From: Pyrrhosoma nymphula
Taxonomy: Eukaryota; Arthropoda; Insecta; Odonata; Coenagrionidae
Length of the DNA: 64,000 nucleotides
Assembly (NCBI GenBank): GCA_963573305.1
Contig: OY754335.1
Span: 51,047,985-51,111,984, forward strand
Reading direction: 5' to 3'
Numbering within the stretch: position 1 is the stretch's first letter; each line of letters starts with the position of its first letter. The notes under the pieces are model-generated. The model searched no databases. It saw only the letters and a list, made by a program, of their open reading frames with translations, and was not told where the DNA came from. Positions 10,407 to 21,160 of this stretch are shown one piece after another. The position numbers and the translations under genes were made by a program.

Positions 10407-10593
10407 ATTAACGCCAACCACTAGATGATATGGTCTTTTTTAGTTAACTTGATGTGAACTGCTAGTTCGGGTTATATGTTTTATATTCGAATGTTGGTTA
10501 GTATTCGTGAGCGTTCATCGATGGGAGAACATATAAACTAGGTTTTCATACCTAGAAAATATTTATCAGAGATTATAAAACGGGGAATAATGG
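10407..10593 (+). repeat. Dispersed repeat family F, copy 1
   Basis: Matches 63505-63690 over ~185 bp in the same order: GATTAACGCCAACC, AAGATGA-like block, GTTAACTTGAT, a gap, GGGAGAAC, GAAAATATT and AGAGATTATAA followed by GCAGGG or CGGGG. Identity is modest and there are length differences. No terminal structure defined. Confidence 0.5.
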
Positions 10594-11130
10594 TATTTTG
10601 CCCTATAGTTTTAATTTCACGTGGTTTTAATTTTGCGATGGGATTTTGTTACCCATCGTTAGTACATATCTCTTGAAAAGATATTTTCGGTAGGTTTCCG
10701 GAGTCGAATTTATGACCCATTTGCTAAAACGTGGGAGTAATTTCTGCTCAGTTTTCTATCCAAAAAGTTGGCTTACTCATTCGAGTTGTTCTGCCAATAA
10801 CGGTAGGTTCTTCGATGTTTTTTTACTAGACTCCTATTTCGAAACCGATTGGTCCATCGTAAGGTAATTCCTGCCACAAATCTCTGGGTACGTCTGACAT
10901 TATCCCCAACTTGTAGGTACTCTTCAAATCTCCTGTCCTCTCTTAACGTGGTACCGCAGTAAAATTTCTTAAATATCAGTTTATTCATAATCTGAATGAC
11001 GTGCTTCGTTGGTTTGGCCATGATGAGAGAATGAAGGAGGGCCAAATAAGGAAACTCCAAGGGTAGACCGAGACAGTCATGGGAGAATGAGGTGGAAGAG
11101 ACTCTTTAGAGGAGGAATAATACGAGTGAT
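10594..11130. other. Spacer, unassigned
   Basis: Contains a 95-codon minus-strand open frame (10773-11060) without recognisable domain or splice sites. I see nothing to support a gene. Confidence 0.35.
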
Positions 11131-11898
11131 AAGGTGACTGGAGAAATTTTTGTTTATGTTCAGATTTGCGTGAAACTTTGCAATCGCATTTTTATTGGTT
11201 ATATGAGGAGCCTAGAAGCCAAGGGGTACAAGTGACATTTTTAGTTTTTTTCGAGCTAAGTGCAGAAATGTGTTCCTAAAGTACGTGAAATTGTTGTGGC
11301 CAAGAGGTATAAGTGAATAACTGATGGGTGCTTCATCTACTTCAAGAAACACATGTAACTACAAAAATAAGTTGAACTTTAAGCATGAATAACTCAAAAC
11401 TAACTCTTTTTCACTTGTACCTCTTAGCTTCTAGGCTCCTCATATCAGATAGATAAATGTGTGAAAAATGTCATCAAACCGATTTTTGAGTTTTTGAATG
11501 CTATTTTAGCACTCAGTGTAATTGCACATGACATATATTTTGTAATAATTCGAATAAATTTGTATATATTTTCTTATAGTCGCGAAATTATACATCTCTT
11601 ATTGTTATAACTGTTGCTAAAATATGAAATTCCCGAGCCGAATCCAATGTTCTAATTTAAATATTTCAAAATAATTTCATCTAAATTTCGAATACCGCGC
11701 CGAAAACTCTCGCCAGAACATGCTTTAACAAAGGAAAAAGTTTAAAATATAATTCTTGTATCCATTACTGCATGTATGGTGAGTTCCAACGCTTGAACAA
11801 ATGCACTTAAATATGGCCCATGAATATTTTTCGATATACTTAAAAAAATCATTAAAATGTGCACTCAATGACCCACGATTACCACTCCAGCCACTTTA
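11131..11898. mobile_element. MITE-B copy 1, interrupted by another MITE
   Basis: The ends AAGGTGACTGGAGAAA and the complement of CCACTCCAGCCACTTTA are related TIRs of ~16 bp. The interior from 11455 to 11890 aligns with the second copy at 32998-33465 (blocks ACTGCATGTATGGTGAGTTC, ATCATTAAAATGTGCACTC, AATGACCCACGATTACC). A 245-bp foreign element sits at 11201-11445. Removing it restores the length of the other copy. Confidence 0.7.
11201..11445. mobile_element. MITE nested in MITE-B, ~33-bp TIRs
   Basis: Ends ATATGAGGAGCCTAGAAGCC and GGCTTCTAGGCTCCTCATAT-type inverted copies (right end 11424-11445), continuing inward through AAGGGGTACAAGTG and CACTTGTACCTCTTAG. Non-coding. It interrupts the MITE-B copy, so it is the younger insertion. 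The innermost CAAGTG resembles the end region of the 7721-7977 element, but the outer TIR differs. Confidence 0.75.
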
Positions 11899-12115
11899 AG
11901 AACAAGAGGGCGAGTATGAAACAGTGTATGGGGGTAACTGAAGCAAAAGAGGTATGCAAGGGTAGGGAAGTATGGAAGAAATTATTTAAGCAGAGTCAGA
12001 TTTACAGCCCTATCACCGAAAATTAAAATTTTGTGAGCGTACATATCCTGAAAGGCTACGGCAGGGTGGGTATGTATGTAGGTAGGTACCTATGTACAGA
12101 AAAAATTCCTTTGGC

Positions 12116-12800
12116 ATGAGCAACAAAGTCATAACTTTCATCGATATTTCTTTCGCAAATTTAACGTGAAGTTAAATGGTGTTAAAAAGCAAGAATTGGT
12201 GAAATATGGGGGTGAAAAATTTTTCTATTTCATATAGGTAAATGCAATTTTTACGGAAACCTGTAATTGAAAATCAAATTCTCCCGGGGGATTGAATGCC
12301 TATTAAATTAACCCTTTACCACCTAGTGTGATCATATGACAACAGCAAACATTTCTTGTTCTAAACTGCCCTACTAATTACATTTTTCAAATTTACGTAA
12401 TGCGGATTTTGGAACAATATCCCAACATATTTTCTCATCTAAATGCGAAATATTAGGTGGATTCAATCGAATAATTTTACATAGCTTTCCCAACGTGATG
12501 GCTTGAAAACATTCCGGTGTAAACGTGTTGAGGCCCCAATTCATCTCCGTTTTTGCGTAATTAGATGATAGCTACAGGAACTTAAGTTCATAGGGATTAG
12601 CTCGACAGAAATGCGCTGTAGCCGGCTCCTTTGGCTGGAAATGTGTTCATTAAAATATTTTCATCGACCAATCTACACATTTTGTGCCTAAATATAGTTT
12701 TCTAATAGCTAATACACACTATCATTAAAAGTTATATTTTTTATAACTATACATACGAAATGGTGTAATTCAGTATGTGTTCTGACTCACGTAGTGGCGG
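12116..12800 (+). repeat. Dispersed repeat family C, copy 1
   Basis: Aligns with 24601-25070 in order: GAGCAACAAAGTCATA, GAATTGGTGAAATATGGGGG, TTTTTCTATTTCATATAGG, a TTCTAATAGCTAA block, GTGTAATTCAGTATGTG, TTCTGACTCA and GTGGCGG. Termini undefined and identity moderate. Family and class unknown. Confidence 0.5.
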
Positions 12801-13766
12801 TTTTATCTCCTTAACGCCGTCCCAATCCAACTTTTTACTCTTTATCCCTTCTCCTCTAACCGAAGATTTTCTCCTCCATCACCCTCTTCAAGAAACCCTT
12901 GCATTTAATCGCACCCTCCAACCACTTCTTCTGTCTCTTTCGAATATATCCAACCAATTTACTTGACTTCTCCACCATATTTTGCAACTGTAATGACAGA
13001 AAAAAAGTGCAGAAACAGTACATGTGTATCCAATAGAGTTATGAGATCTATAAGTCAAGAAATTCCCTCAATTTGCGTTGCAGAAACATTCGGTAAATGT
13101 TTTAGTTGCGTGAGTGGTCTCGTAACCTGTTTGGCTTGATGAAATGGAGATTAATACTTATAGAGTTTCTTAAGTAATCAAGATGCGTGATATGTTACTT
13201 AGAAACTTAAATACTTGATAAAAGAGTTATTATGCGATAAAAATATTTATTGACTATTGCTGACTACTAATATTAGGCATGGTTAATTCGTATACGTAGT
13301 TATGATAAATATGCATACATTTTATAAAGCGGAGTGTTAGTAGACCAAGCGTCCTAAGGAATGGCTACTATGATAAAATTAATGAAATGGATAGTTCCTG
13401 CAACCCGGTTTAGTATTAAGGTTTATAGTTAAACAACTATCGATCCCATAGCTAAATATTTGTGCAACAGGCTATTAGCCCGTCTCCTTCTGTATGTTAC
13501 TTATCAATTATCAACAGATATATTTAGGTAGTTTGAGCGATGTATTAATGCTCATAATTTTAAATGAATTTGACCCCAGATTTAAGAAAAGAGTCTCGTC
13601 TCTCTTGTAATACTAAAATATCAGCCATTTCATGCACTACTTTTCGAGATATGTACTTGTAAAAACTTAAAGCTGTTTTTATGGAATTTGGTACGCCTTT
13701 GTGTTCCAGAGAGACATTATTAAGACGTTCAATGGGGCTCACAAATCAGACTATATGCTTCAATGT
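12801..13766. other. AT-rich spacer, nothing recognised
   Basis: The part 12800-12970 is pyrimidine-rich, like antisense retrotransposon tails, but gives no diagnostic peptide. The rest is AT-rich without structure I can name. Confidence 0.35.
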
Positions 13767-14260
13767 GCGGCGTTGCCCACACGGTGAACAACGCTGAACC
13801 TTACCGTGTAGGCGGCGTCGTCCACCCCGTGGGCAACACGGAGTACAAACTTCCCCATCTCCCCGCAGGCTGGCGATAATGAGCTGGCTAGTAGGAGAGG
13901 GGGGAGTCGGCTCCCCGACGTACAAAAAACAACAAAAAAAAACAACAAAGAAATGTAAAAAACTGAAAGATTTAGGGATTTTGGTATTATTTTCATTAAA
14001 TATTGCGTTGCCCTCATGGTGGGCAACGCCGCCTTTTTCGCGCTTTCTTTGAAATGAGCGGCGTTCCCCACCGTGTGGGCAACGAACAACCCACCCTATA
14101 TATACGTCCTCCAGTGTCAAGACATCATGGGTGCTAACTATCAGATCGATACAGACAGAAACACACTCAAGGCAGTCCACGCTCTACAGCGCAAATCATG
14201 AAAAACGCCCGACGCACGGCAGCGGGGGTTGCTGTTTGCCCACCATGTGGGCAACGCCGC
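13767..14260. repeat. GC-rich island with five GTTGCCCAC/GTGGGCAAC dyads
   Basis: Five related imperfect palindromes sit at 13767-13794, 13811-13840, 14004-14032, 14057-14085 and 14230-14260. Each is built on GGCGTTGCCCAC, 3-5 bp, GTGGGCAACGCC with 1-4 mismatches. Spacing is irregular (about 44, 193, 53 and 173 bp), so this is not a simple tandem repeat. Another dyad, GGGGAGTCGGCTCCCC, lies near 13904-13919. The segment is GC-rich amid AT-rich DNA, apart from an A-rich run at 13922-13960. Possible explanations are nested terminal repeats of a transposon, an endogenous virus terminus, or clustered protein-binding dyads. None is established. Confidence 0.7.
14096..14200 (+). promoter_or_regulatory. 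TATA-like box followed by a short open frame
   Basis: CTATATATAC at 14096-14105 lies just after the fourth GTGGGCAAC dyad. It is followed by CCAGTGTC (initiator-like but only 16 nt away) and by an ATG at 14127 in good context (CATCATGG), opening 24 codons. The spacing to the initiator is short for a standard core promoter, so this may be coincidental. The peptide is not recognised. Confidence 0.25.
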
Positions 14261-14326
14261 ATGGAACGTATTAAGAATATTAGTTAGTCGTGACGCACAG
14301 ATTGGTATGAAGGCGTGTATTTCATA

Positions 14327-14629
14327 TTTTTTATCAATTATTAGAATATATAAATTTCTTTCTCTTTGAAATACTTAAAATCAATAAAATCACAAAGAAA
14401 CCTTCGGTCATGAAGGCGTTTTTAGTGTACGACGTGATACGAATAGGCGAAGTTTCAACCAAAAAAATGTATGCTTAGTTACTGACCGAGAAGTCCAGCC
14501 ATGAAAAACAATGCTTTTGCATAATTGATATTGCCATACATACATCGTGGTTCCAAAAGCTGCCTAGATTTAAAATAATATTGGAACATGGGCACAATTT
14601 TGACTTAAGGAAAATCTCGTTCAAACTGA
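14327..14629 (-). mobile_element. MITE-A 5'-deleted fragment
   Basis: Retains the family blocks AAGGCGTTTTTAGTG, TACGACGTGATA, TTAGTTACTGACC and the terminal AAATCTCGTTCAAACTG, a decayed TIR (usual form ATCTCGCTCAAACTACC). Roughly the distal half of the element is present, in the same orientation as 2761-3320. Confidence 0.6.
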
Positions 14630-15069
14630 TTGAGTGTCCTTACTTGATGGAGTGTGCAAGATGGAGTTGATTTTTGACAAGGAGAATAATTGAATCCACT
14701 ATTGGGGTTATTCTGTTTCTGGTTTGATATCATTCTTTTACCTCCTCCGCATAGTTTTCGGGTATTGAAGAAGTTTAAAACGTTTTTAGGATTAATGCAT
14801 GTTATTATTTGCATTCCTTTCCCTTTTAAATCCAAGCTTCGCATTCAAAATTATCCAATCGATTGAATGTGAGTAAAATTTGTAAACCTCATTCAATGCT
14901 TGTAATTACTTTTGTCCCTGAATTTTGCATCTCTTAAGTTTCCTAGTTATTTTAACATTTTTCACTTGCCTTGCATGTTCTGCTACCAAATTTTTACAAT
15001 TCTCGTATTTATAAAGACTTTTTCACATCTGAAAATGAAATATACTTATCCGTGTTTTTTTCTTTTCAG
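14630..15069. other. AT-rich stretch, possible intron
   Basis: Nothing assigned. It ends in a strong polypyrimidine tract and TTTTCAG at 15064-15069, directly before the candidate exon. Confidence 0.4.
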
Positions 15070-15127
15070 GTGAGTACCATACTCTGAATGCTTTCTCGGC
15101 CATCGGTGATCCGACGTCGTTTAGAAG
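15070..15127 (+). CDS. Candidate 58-nt internal exon of an unidentified gene
   Basis: The segment is preceded by a long pyrimidine tract ending TTCTTTTCAG and followed by AAG|GTAAGG, both excellent spliceosomal signals. Of three forward frames, only one is open throughout, giving EYHTLNAFSAIGDPTSFR with two bases left over at each side (entering phase 1, leaving phase 2). Base composition (CTCGGCCATCGGTGATCCGACGTCG) is markedly more GC-rich and codon-like than the flanks. I cannot name the protein. If real, the surrounding repeats lie in introns of this gene. No adjoining exon was recognised in the window. A chance match to splice signals is the alternative. Confidence 0.5.
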
Positions 15128-16184
15128 GTAAGGTTTTGATCCATTGTCATGGCAAGCAATCCACTTCGAATTACAATCATGCAAATTAAAGATTTTTCTG
15201 ACTCTACCGAAATGTCAAGCCTATGTGGCTAGTTAAAGATAGTCTTATAAGTTCACAAGTCATATAAAATAATAAGGAAACGGTAATCATCCTCTATTTC
15301 AGTAAGAAGTAACTTGAATTCTGCTTGTTTGTTCATTAACAAATATTTTCATGTCCATATTTGTGACAAGCACTTGATATTATGAACTTCGATAGCAGTT
15401 TGACTTCATGGAATCTAAAGAGATATCTTGGAAAGAAATCTTATGACGCAGGGTTGTATTTAAAAAAATATAATTCAGCGTTTCGTGTCCTCTGCTGAGT
15501 TCTTGTTCCTCAACATTACTCCTCAACATTTCTGAGATGGTGTGGCTAAGGCGGAACGGTTTTCGGAAATTTATTTATATGCTTATTTAATTCATTGCTC
15601 ACATACAGCATTTCTACCCCTATCACAAAAATAAATTAAATGACAGGGACATGGAAGACCTTTAAGAGTGTTAAAAATATATTCAAGATAGTCTTATGAT
15701 CTCTCCATGATGATACCACGAAATCAATAATCTCGATAGCTCTTATTTATATACAGCACCACGAGACGGGATAAACAGTGATTCTCGATGGTTTCAATTC
15801 CAAGCAAGGCACGTGGCGCCGTAGATAGCCGCGTCCGAATATCAATCACAATATCTTCCAATCTTAAGTAAAAATAAGCAGAATATATAAATAAAAAGAG
15901 CGATACGGGAGATATAATTTTAGCCCGTGTCTTCAACAATCTCTAGAATTGACGAGAAGGGACGAATTGAGAGGGTTCCACAACACTGTTGCAAGTCATA
16001 ACAAGTACTGGAAAAAAATAAATTTCAAATTTTTGTTCCTAAAGTTTGACAAAACCACAATTTCATTTATATGATGCGTTACTTTTATAAAAAAACGACG
16101 ACGGGTGAAAAATATGCAGATTAGTTGACGAATACATTTTGAATGAGCAATATTTGAAGCCATTGGAGCCTCATTTCCACTTCA
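15128..16184. other. AT-rich stretch, possible intron
   Basis: Nothing assigned. A minus-strand open frame of 71 codons at 15724-15939 has no support. Confidence 0.4.
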
Positions 16185-16460
16185 ACTATCTACATCTGCA
16201 TAATATCCTTATACATTTCACCTCAAGGGTGTGTGGCAGTGGGTGAATTTCTGTTTACAAATATGTGCAAGATAGTATTCTGCTAAAGTTAATGAAACGA
16301 CAGAGTTTGTGAGGTGACAGTTACGCATTAGCAAAATAATTCAAATACCTGTCTGGATGAGAAATTCTCCAGCATCCACTACGCTACAGGTATGCTATCA
16401 ATGTTATAAACTGTACGAGTATTAGGGAATTTGGCGTCTACATACATATACAGAGATACA
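16185..16460 (+). repeat. Dispersed repeat family E copy
   Basis: Begins ATCTACATCTGCATAATA, then CACCTCAAGGGTGTGTGGC and AGTGGGTGA. It then shares with 20010-20170 the blocks AAAGTTAATGAAACGACA, ACAGGTATGCTA, CAATGT and GAGTATTAG, each in the same order. Non-coding. Confidence 0.6.
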
Positions 16461-17949
16461 AGAGTTACACAGGGAGCATACGAGACGTGCTGATAGCACT
16501 ACGAGGCGTGTTAATTAACAAGTGTTAGGGTAAAAATCAACTAATTAGCTATAAATTCTATCAACAAACCTAATTATAAAGTCAGCGGCAGCTACTGTGG
16601 TCTCTTATCGTTCGCGGAAAAATGTTATTTTAAAACTATATTGCAGTTATTTTTAATGTAACCCAAAACATAAACATGGATTTGAGCCTATATTCCAACA
16701 ACATTTAATTCCCAGGTGGACTTTCCTCTCGTAAACAGTTTTGCGTGAAAACTGAATTTAAAATAGGTATAAAAATACTTTTTCCCAATGTTTCATCCAT
16801 TATCGAACTTAACACCATGTAATTTCATGTTCAATTTTCGAAAAAAGTTAGTGCGAGAAGTTTGATTTTTGCTATTTACGCCAAACGGAGGATATAATTT
16901 TTATTAATAGCCATAATACGAGTAAAATGACACTCAAGCCATCTTACGATGCAACCACTCTAAGGAGATTCCACTTATACTGTGTAAGACATAACAAATA
17001 ATAAATTCCACCATATTTTTGCGTAATTAAAAACATTCTGGTTTTACTGATAGACTACCTTTGCTACTTAAAAACGTAATTAATGTACAAAATATGATGA
17101 CTATTGGACAAACATATTTAATTAACACTTTTTCCCAATCACTGGAGCAGGGCCATTAGATTCGATATATCTGTTGCTCTTTCGAAGTAGTTAGACAATC
17201 GAGATATCAAACGACCTTACCATAAGAGCCGACTGTAGCGTCATTTTTATGAAATTGCCACATTTGGACTTAAATTGTAAAATCAGATAATTTTCTAAAA
17301 ACTAAAGTAAAAACATGGCAATTTGTATACTAAAATTAAATTTTCATTAAATCCATGGAGTTTTCGCTTCGAATACACAGTTTTATTTTTGAGAAAATGG
17401 CGTTCATCTTAGATAGAAAAAAATATCACTATTCCCATGCTTCCCGGATTCCTGCATTTGTCACCTTGGCGGTGAAAAACCCAGCGGTATGAAAAACGTC
17501 TTTTCTACACCGCAACTGCGTGATTCAAAACAAATAAAAAAATTACACCTTTTCGTATGTATTGTTTAACAACTTCTGTTTTCACTGATGGTACACCATA
17601 GTTATTAGTAAACAATATTAGGATACTAAAGATTAAGATTACTCTACGATGATATTAATTAACGTTTTTTCTGTCTATATGTGCTGATAACAGCGCCATT
17701 TCTGTTGAACTAACGCATTTTGACTTCGGTTACTGTAGTTATTGGCTTATAATTCAAGAACTAAGATGCATTGGTGTCTAATGTTTACATTACCGTTCAG
17801 TTCTCTGGTAGTATTTCCTTATTATTATTAGTTTTGCGCCTAAACGATATTTATATTAGATATTCATTCATCAAAGTAATTTACCCGTTTAAGATTTTAA
17901 TAAACCGAGAATTTAATTGACATCGAAAAAATTCCTCCAGATTTTTCAC
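16461..17949. other. AT-rich spacer, nothing recognised
   Basis: No TIR pair, SINE box or supported open frame noticed in about 1.5 kb. Confidence 0.4.
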
Positions 17950-18310
17950 ACGTGCATTTCTTTCTTCATCTCAGCGTATGTCCTACCCTTCTTCATCCCA
18001 TCCATAAAACATATTCTCTTTCTTCCCCTTCCCGCTGGCCCTACATCATTCCCTTTATAACGGCCTTGAGCAACCTATCGCCCCTCATTATCTCTTCCAG
18101 CCGACATACCCTGCCTCCCCCTAATCTCATCCAGAAATTTTCTCTCCTCACCAACCATGTCAAGCACTTCCTCGTCCGTCCTCCGCACCTTTTCCATCCT
18201 CTTCCACGTCCAATTTCAAACGCCTGGAGTCTTTTCTCGTCAGAATTATTATTTTTATCCAAGTTTTACACATTCTAGAATACAACACCATGTTATCTCA
18301 AATATCAATT
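17950..18310 (-). pseudogene. Non-LTR retrotransposon RT C-terminal fragment
   Basis: The minus strand encodes, with frameshifts, peptides such as EKRLQAFEI, RRENFWMRLGGG, IMRGDRLLKAVIKGMM and GRGRRR. These match the C-terminal block of arthropod endonuclease-reverse transcriptase proteins (usual form: ERLEAFEMWxxRRM, NEEVLxxVGE, GHxLRxDxLLKxVIEGxxxGxxGRGRPR). It is 5' truncated and broken, immediately upstream of the hAT element. Confidence 0.65.
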
Positions 18311-18362
18311 TGAGAGTAAAATTAGGTGGAGGAGTCGGATTTTTTGCACATATCAAATAGAG

Positions 18363-18770
18363 CAGTGATTCTCAACTTTTACATATTTGCTGCACCCTTC
18401 AGACTGTGATTACCATATTGGGGCACCCATCTTAGATTTTTTAATTAAAAAAATATTTTAATTAAAGTGGAATGTGGATCAGGAAAATTTTAACTCCACA
18501 TTTGAATAAATACTTTCTCAGTTTTATTTTATTTATTTAGGTAAGGTAATTGTACAATCACCAGCCAACATACAATAATGTATAGTATACTACTGGTGTC
18601 AGATTGGGAGAAGTTCTTCGATTACTGTCAGCAACTGTTGGGCGTGAGAGTATTCAATTTATATGTTGGTCATATTAAACATTTTTTGCTTTCCCGCAAT
18701 AATCTCGCTGCTCCCCTAGCTGTTTTCCCGGCACCCTAAGCTGCCGCGGCACACCGCTTCGGAACCACTG
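18363..18770. mobile_element. Non-autonomous hAT element with 8-bp TSD
   Basis: The left end CAGTGATTCTCAACTTTT and the right end GCTTCGGAACCACTG (complement CAGTGGTTCCGAAGC) are hAT-type terminal repeats; CAGTGGTTCTCAACC is the common form. Inside each end the pair GCTGCACCC and GCGGCACACC also corresponds. Flanks are AAATAGAG (18355-18362) and TAATAGAG (18771-18778), an 8-bp target duplication with one mismatch, as expected for hAT. It is 408 bp long with no transposase. Confidence 0.85.
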
Positions 18771-18778
18771 TAATAGAG

Positions 18779-19589
18779 GAAACGTTTCTCTATGAGTAGC
18801 CAGAATATTAATTTCATGACATTTAAACCAATTGACAGTGGAACCAACTTGAGCGTTTCCGCGCTCCAACTAGCCACTCAGGTCTCATAACGACCTCTGC
18901 CGCCCGTCCTTGCGGCAGCTCTTAGGGTTTTTTAAAAATGTAGATTTCATTTAGGGGGCACAAATATCTTCTACACGCCATCATCTAAGCTCACGCCCAA
19001 TCGCCATCTTGTCACACACACCCCCCCTCCCCACCCACTTCCCCTAATCCTTATCTCACGCATCTTTATGCGCACGTTTCTTTCCTCCTTTGACCCATAA
19101 CCCCCTCCCCCCAGCCCCGAAATCCCCTGCCTAATCGTCCCCTTCCAATGTAACCCTTTTAGAGTTTTCCTCCCGCCATAACCGTGTGGCCTTCGACGAA
19201 AATGATTGACCTCGACCCCAACTCTTTAAATGATCACGTTATTAGGGCAGGGGGCACAGGCCCTGGTTGAGGGGGGGGGAGAGAGGTCGTGGGGAAGGGA
19301 GAAAAAGGATTTTCCCGAGGCTTCGTGTGTGTGAGGGAGAGAGGAGAGGTTTTTCCGCAGGGGCTCAACCACTCAGGGTTTGGGGATGTGATGCCCCTTT
19401 ACCCTGAAAGCGCGGGGAAGGGAATTGGGGGAAGGAAGTGCGTCTGGGATAGGGGGCGGGCCAATGCGTCGGAGGGAGGTAGGTTTAGGTATCGGATTGT
19501 TCGGGCTCCAAAGCGGTCTACTGCACCTCACGCACTCACAATTGAAAGGAACAGATAGCAAGCGTTCGAATCTACATCCTCGTCATACC
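18779..19589. other. GC-rich, C-rich then G-rich spacer
   Basis: 19015-19115 is C-rich and 19265-19450 is G-rich on the + strand. Several overlapping open frames arise from this bias. A short dyad GCCGCCCGTCCTTGCGGC lies at 18900-18917. No gene supported. Confidence 0.4.
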
Positions 19590-20175
19590 CTTCAAACCAC
19601 CTCGAGGGTTTGTGGCAGGGGGTGAGTTATTATTTACCAACATGCACTACACTACACCTACGAAATAAAATGCAAGCCACCTCCACGGTGAGTGGCATGG
19701 GGCGATTCCACATCAGGCGTGCGGTGCTCGCCACAGTTAAAACCAGAACCTCGCCTGCTCCCCCGGCCGATATTCTAGAACCACCAAGCAGTTAGGAGAA
19801 CAATGCAAGGCCAAACCAGAAACCATGGAAATACCACGTTGACATATCACATGCTAACGTGCTGTACACCAATTTAAATACCACTACTAATTAATATTAC
19901 TAATTCTTTTAATTCATGGATACTACGATATATTAATTCGGGAAAAAATTGAAATCATGCGAGATATTTCATGTAAGATGAGGTGATCTCTACTAAAGAT
20001 ATGTACTCTATATATTCTGATAAAAGTTAATGAAACGACAAAGTTAATGAAATTGCTGTTATGCATTCGCCAAAACCTGTTAAGATGAGAAGTTTTAGCA
20101 GTATGCATTTTTATACAGGTATGCTACCAATGTATGAGCTGTGAGTATTAGAGTAATTGGCAACCACATAAATGA
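19590..20175 (+). repeat. Dispersed repeat family E copy, longest
   Basis: Carries both the short core (CTCGAGGGTTTGTGGCAGG) and the long-variant blocks (GCAAGCCACCTCCACGG, GCGTGCGGTGCTCG, CAAGGCCAAACCAG) shared with 7015-7320. Its distal part (AAAGTTAATGAAACGACA, ACAGGTATGCTACCAATG) is shared with 16185-16460. This copy links the partial versions into one element of at least ~585 bp. Confidence 0.6.
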
Positions 20176-20223
20176 TAAATAACACACTGATAACTTGGTA
20201 ACTAACTAACTTAGAACTAACTA

Positions 20224-20768
20224 TTGTAGTTTGAACGCGATATCATTTCAAATAAAATCCAATGAATTTGGCTTCATCATAAAGAAATATATCTCATCTT
20301 CCCGATGATAACAAAACATTATTATATACCTTTTACCATTATAATTTTCGAGCTATTTGCCAATAAATACCAGTCATTTGCCTTGGGAAATGCTGCGGAA
20401 CTTCATAAAAAAAGCGAAATTTCTAATGCATATATTTCGTCAGACTCCACAATGTATAATTTTTATCAACTCTCCACTCTTTTTTAAAATTAAAGCAATT
20501 ATTTTACGCAGTGATTTTTTGCGGAATTGCAAATAAATATTCGTATGTGAATGCGTTATCTGCGTACGGGGTGAAAAAAATAAGGCACGGTAAAGACATG
20601 TATGCATATTTAGTTAATTACAGAGAATTTCAGTCACATAATACATAGTTTTTGGGCATTAATATTGTAATATTTACTTTCTGTTTCTTATAGCTGCAGA
20701 AATTAAAAAATAAAATTCGAATATGGTCTCTATTCTGATTAGGGAAGATCTCGCTCAAACCACATTAA
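20224..20768 (-). mobile_element. MITE-A copy, full length
   Basis: Left TIR GTAGTTTGAACGCGATATC, right end GATCTCGCTCAAACCACATT ending with TTAA. Interior matches 2761-3320 and 35899-36425 throughout (CCAATGAATTTGGCTTCATC, a CGAGCTATTTGCCAA block, GAATGCG followed by TACGGGGTGAAAAAA, TGGTCTCTATTCTGATTAGG). Non-coding. Confidence 0.8.
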
Positions 20769-21160
20769 GATTTGTTTTAAATTTCCGATATTTTTCCGAT
20801 CTCGATTTCCTTTGCTTTAGAGGCTCATAGTACTAATTTATACTATGAGTTCATTATAACCCCATACTTTATATATCTCCGCAAGTAAGTTAGTCTGTGC
20901 CGTACTATATTGAATAAGGCAGAGAAAATAATATGGTTATTCAGTTTTCTAGCACCCAATAGAAAAATTGTTTCGATTATTTGCATTTAATATTGTTATA
21001 TTTTATACAACTGTAGCGTTTGAACCGTACTTGAATATTTGTTTTTAATTTGTTTAATTTGGTATAGTTTTTGTTAAAATATTTTAATTTATTTTAGTAC
21101 ACATGTTTGATTGCTAAAATGTTTTGTTAAAATGGTATTTATTCTCGACCTCTTTTTCTA
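20769..21160. other. AT-rich spacer, nothing recognised
   Basis: No assigned feature. Confidence 0.4.

Noticed and set aside
13746..14180. 144-codon minus frame across the dyad island
   Set aside because: It is a by-product of the GC-rich palindromes and an A-run; the peptide shows no domain.
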